The notes beneath the pieces were generated by a model that was not told where the DNA came from, made no database searches, and was given only the letters and a program-made list of their open reading frames with translations. Positions 20,336 to 20,958 of a stretch of DNA of 20,958 nt are shown piece by piece (positions within the stretch are counted from its first letter, which is position 1; each line of letters starts with the position of its first letter). A program made the position numbers and the translations under genes. This DNA comes from Desulfocurvus sp. (GTDB lineage Bacteria; Desulfobacterota; Desulfovibrionia; Desulfovibrionales; Desulfovibrionaceae): NCBI RefSeq assembly GCF_023230885.1, contig NZ_JALNWM010000027.1, positions 1 through 20,958 on the forward strand. Direction: 5' to 3'.

Positions 20336-20958
20336 CGCCCATGACCGAACGCGACCGCCGCGTGCGCCAGCGGCTCAAGGACGACTTCGTCCATTATGCC
20401 GGGCGCTGCCTGAAGATCCGCACCAAGCTCGGAGCCCTGGCGCCCCTGGCCCTCAATCGCGCCCAGCGCCACCTGCACCAGTGCCTGGAGGAGCAGCGCG
20501 CGCGCACGGGGCGGGTGCGGGCCTTTGTGCTCAAGGGCCGCCAGCAGGGCGTATCCACCTATGTGGGCGCGCGGTTTTTCCACCGCGCCACCCACGAACG
20601 CGGCGTGCGCACCTTCATCCTGACCCACGAGATGGAGGCCACGCGCAACCTGCTGGAAATGGCCCAGCGCTTCCACCGCCACTGCCCGGCGCCCCTGCGG
20701 CCCCGGTTGGGGCGCGACAACGCCCGCGAGATGCACTTCCCGCTGCTGGACAGCGGCTATCGCGTGGGCACGGCCGGGACGCGCGGCGCGGGGCGCTCGC
20801 TCACGGTGCAGCTCTTCCACGCCTCGGAGGTCGCCTTCTGGCCCCGGGCCCAGGAGCACGCCGCCGGAGTGCTCCAGGCCATCGCCGACGCCGACGGAAC
20901 CGAGGTCGTTCTCGAATCCACGGCCAACGGCATGGGCAACTTCTTCCATGCCGGGTGG
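20332..20958 (+). CDS. Phage terminase large subunit (3' partial)
   Basis: The 209 visible residues are open to the end of the window. ATG 20332 overlaps the small-subunit stop (ATGA). The ATPase domain is clear: LKGRQQGVSTYVGARFF (Walker A of the GRQxGxST kind, residues 69-76; the Lys usually before Ser/Thr is Val, which occurs in this terminase branch), RTFILTHEMEATRNLLEM, SGYRVGTAGTRGAGRS, the acidic LFHASEVAFWPRA (Walker B), and LESTANGMGNFFH (coupling motif). It would pump DNA into proheads. The C-terminal nuclease domain, portal and capsid genes should lie to the right. Confidence 0.93.
   Translation, partial: MTPMTERDRRVRQRLKDDFVHYAGRCLKIRTKLGALAPLALNRAQRHLHQCLEEQRARTGRVRAFVLKGRQQGVSTYVGARFFHRATHERGVRTFILTHEMEATRNLLEMAQRFHRHCPAPLRPRLGRDNAREMHFPLLDSGYRVGTAGTRGAGRSLTVQLFHASEVAFWPRAQEHAAGVLQAIADADGTEVVLESTANGMGNFFHAGW

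Larger units (their letters stand above)
16704..20958. mobile_element. Prophage-like or GTA-like module (right end outside the window)
   Basis: Contents in order: divergent XRE-like repressor, operator/promoter region, one unknown gene, a noncoding repeat region, a lysis-type cassette and terminase subunits. Genes overlap by ATGA at three junctions, as in phage operons. There is no integrase or replication gene on the visible side. Left boundary is uncertain: it could lie in the AT-rich island (16350-16703) or at the repressor. Phage origin is secure from the terminase pair; whether it is intact, defective or domesticated is open. Confidence 0.8.

Overview
The window is about 21 kb of very GC-rich DNA (roughly 70-75% by eye) whose reading frames use G or C at nearly every third codon position. 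The protein set (aconitase of the single-chain [4Fe-4S] type, SurA/PpiD-type foldase, periplasmic cyclophilin, HD-GYP phosphodiesterase, stand-alone solute-binding proteins without ABC partners, a chorismate-mutase/EPSP-synthase-like fusion) points to a Gram-negative delta-type proteobacterium, most likely a relative of Desulfovibrio. That assignment comes from recall of family and gene-neighbour patterns, not from a search.

Layout. (1) 1-6340, + strand, one apparent operon: the end of a large protein with a disordered Gly/Lys/Pro/Arg-rich N-terminus, a chorismate-mutase-like helical segment and a degenerate EPSP-synthase-like fold; a 92-residue coiled-coil protein; aconitase; and a membrane-anchored PpiD/SurA-like foldase, closed by a strong terminator. 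(2) 6516-8981, - strand: a small membrane protein, an EamA-type transporter and a lytic transglycosylase. (3) 9108-10133, +: an HD-GYP protein, divergent from the transglycosylase and convergent with a 68-residue coiled-coil protein. (4) 10436-10854: an AT-richer control region with two inverted DnaA-box-like 9-mers and a perfect 28-bp palindrome, ahead of periplasmic cyclophilin (ppiA) and a TetR-family regulator. (5) 12139-13032, -: a zinc-ribbon / membrane / Pro-Ala linker / AMIN-domain protein. (6) 13577-13667: tRNA-Ser(GCT) with its own promoter and terminator, followed by two tandemly duplicated periplasmic solute-binding proteins and two small - strand genes.

(7) 16350-20958: a sharp change of character. 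An AT-rich, palindrome-studded island is followed by a compact phage-like module: a small XRE-like repressor (-), a control region with two matching AGGC-N7-GCCT operators, one lying between the -35 and -10 of the rightward promoter, one unknown gene, a noncoding stretch with a degenerate 105-bp repeat, a lysis-type cassette (DUF5675-like protein, zinc-finger microprotein, three-TM holin-like protein, XhlA-like membrane protein), then terminase small subunit and the start of terminase large subunit, which runs off the window. No integrase, excisionase or replication gene lies between repressor and terminase. The module is therefore either a stripped-down prophage or a gene-transfer-agent-like particle locus; the window cannot decide which.

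How the genes work together: region 1 pairs central carbon metabolism with envelope protein folding on one transcript; regions 2-5 are dominated by envelope functions (transglycosylase, cyclophilin, AMIN protein, transporter); region 7 is a self-contained regulatory, lysis and DNA-packaging unit.
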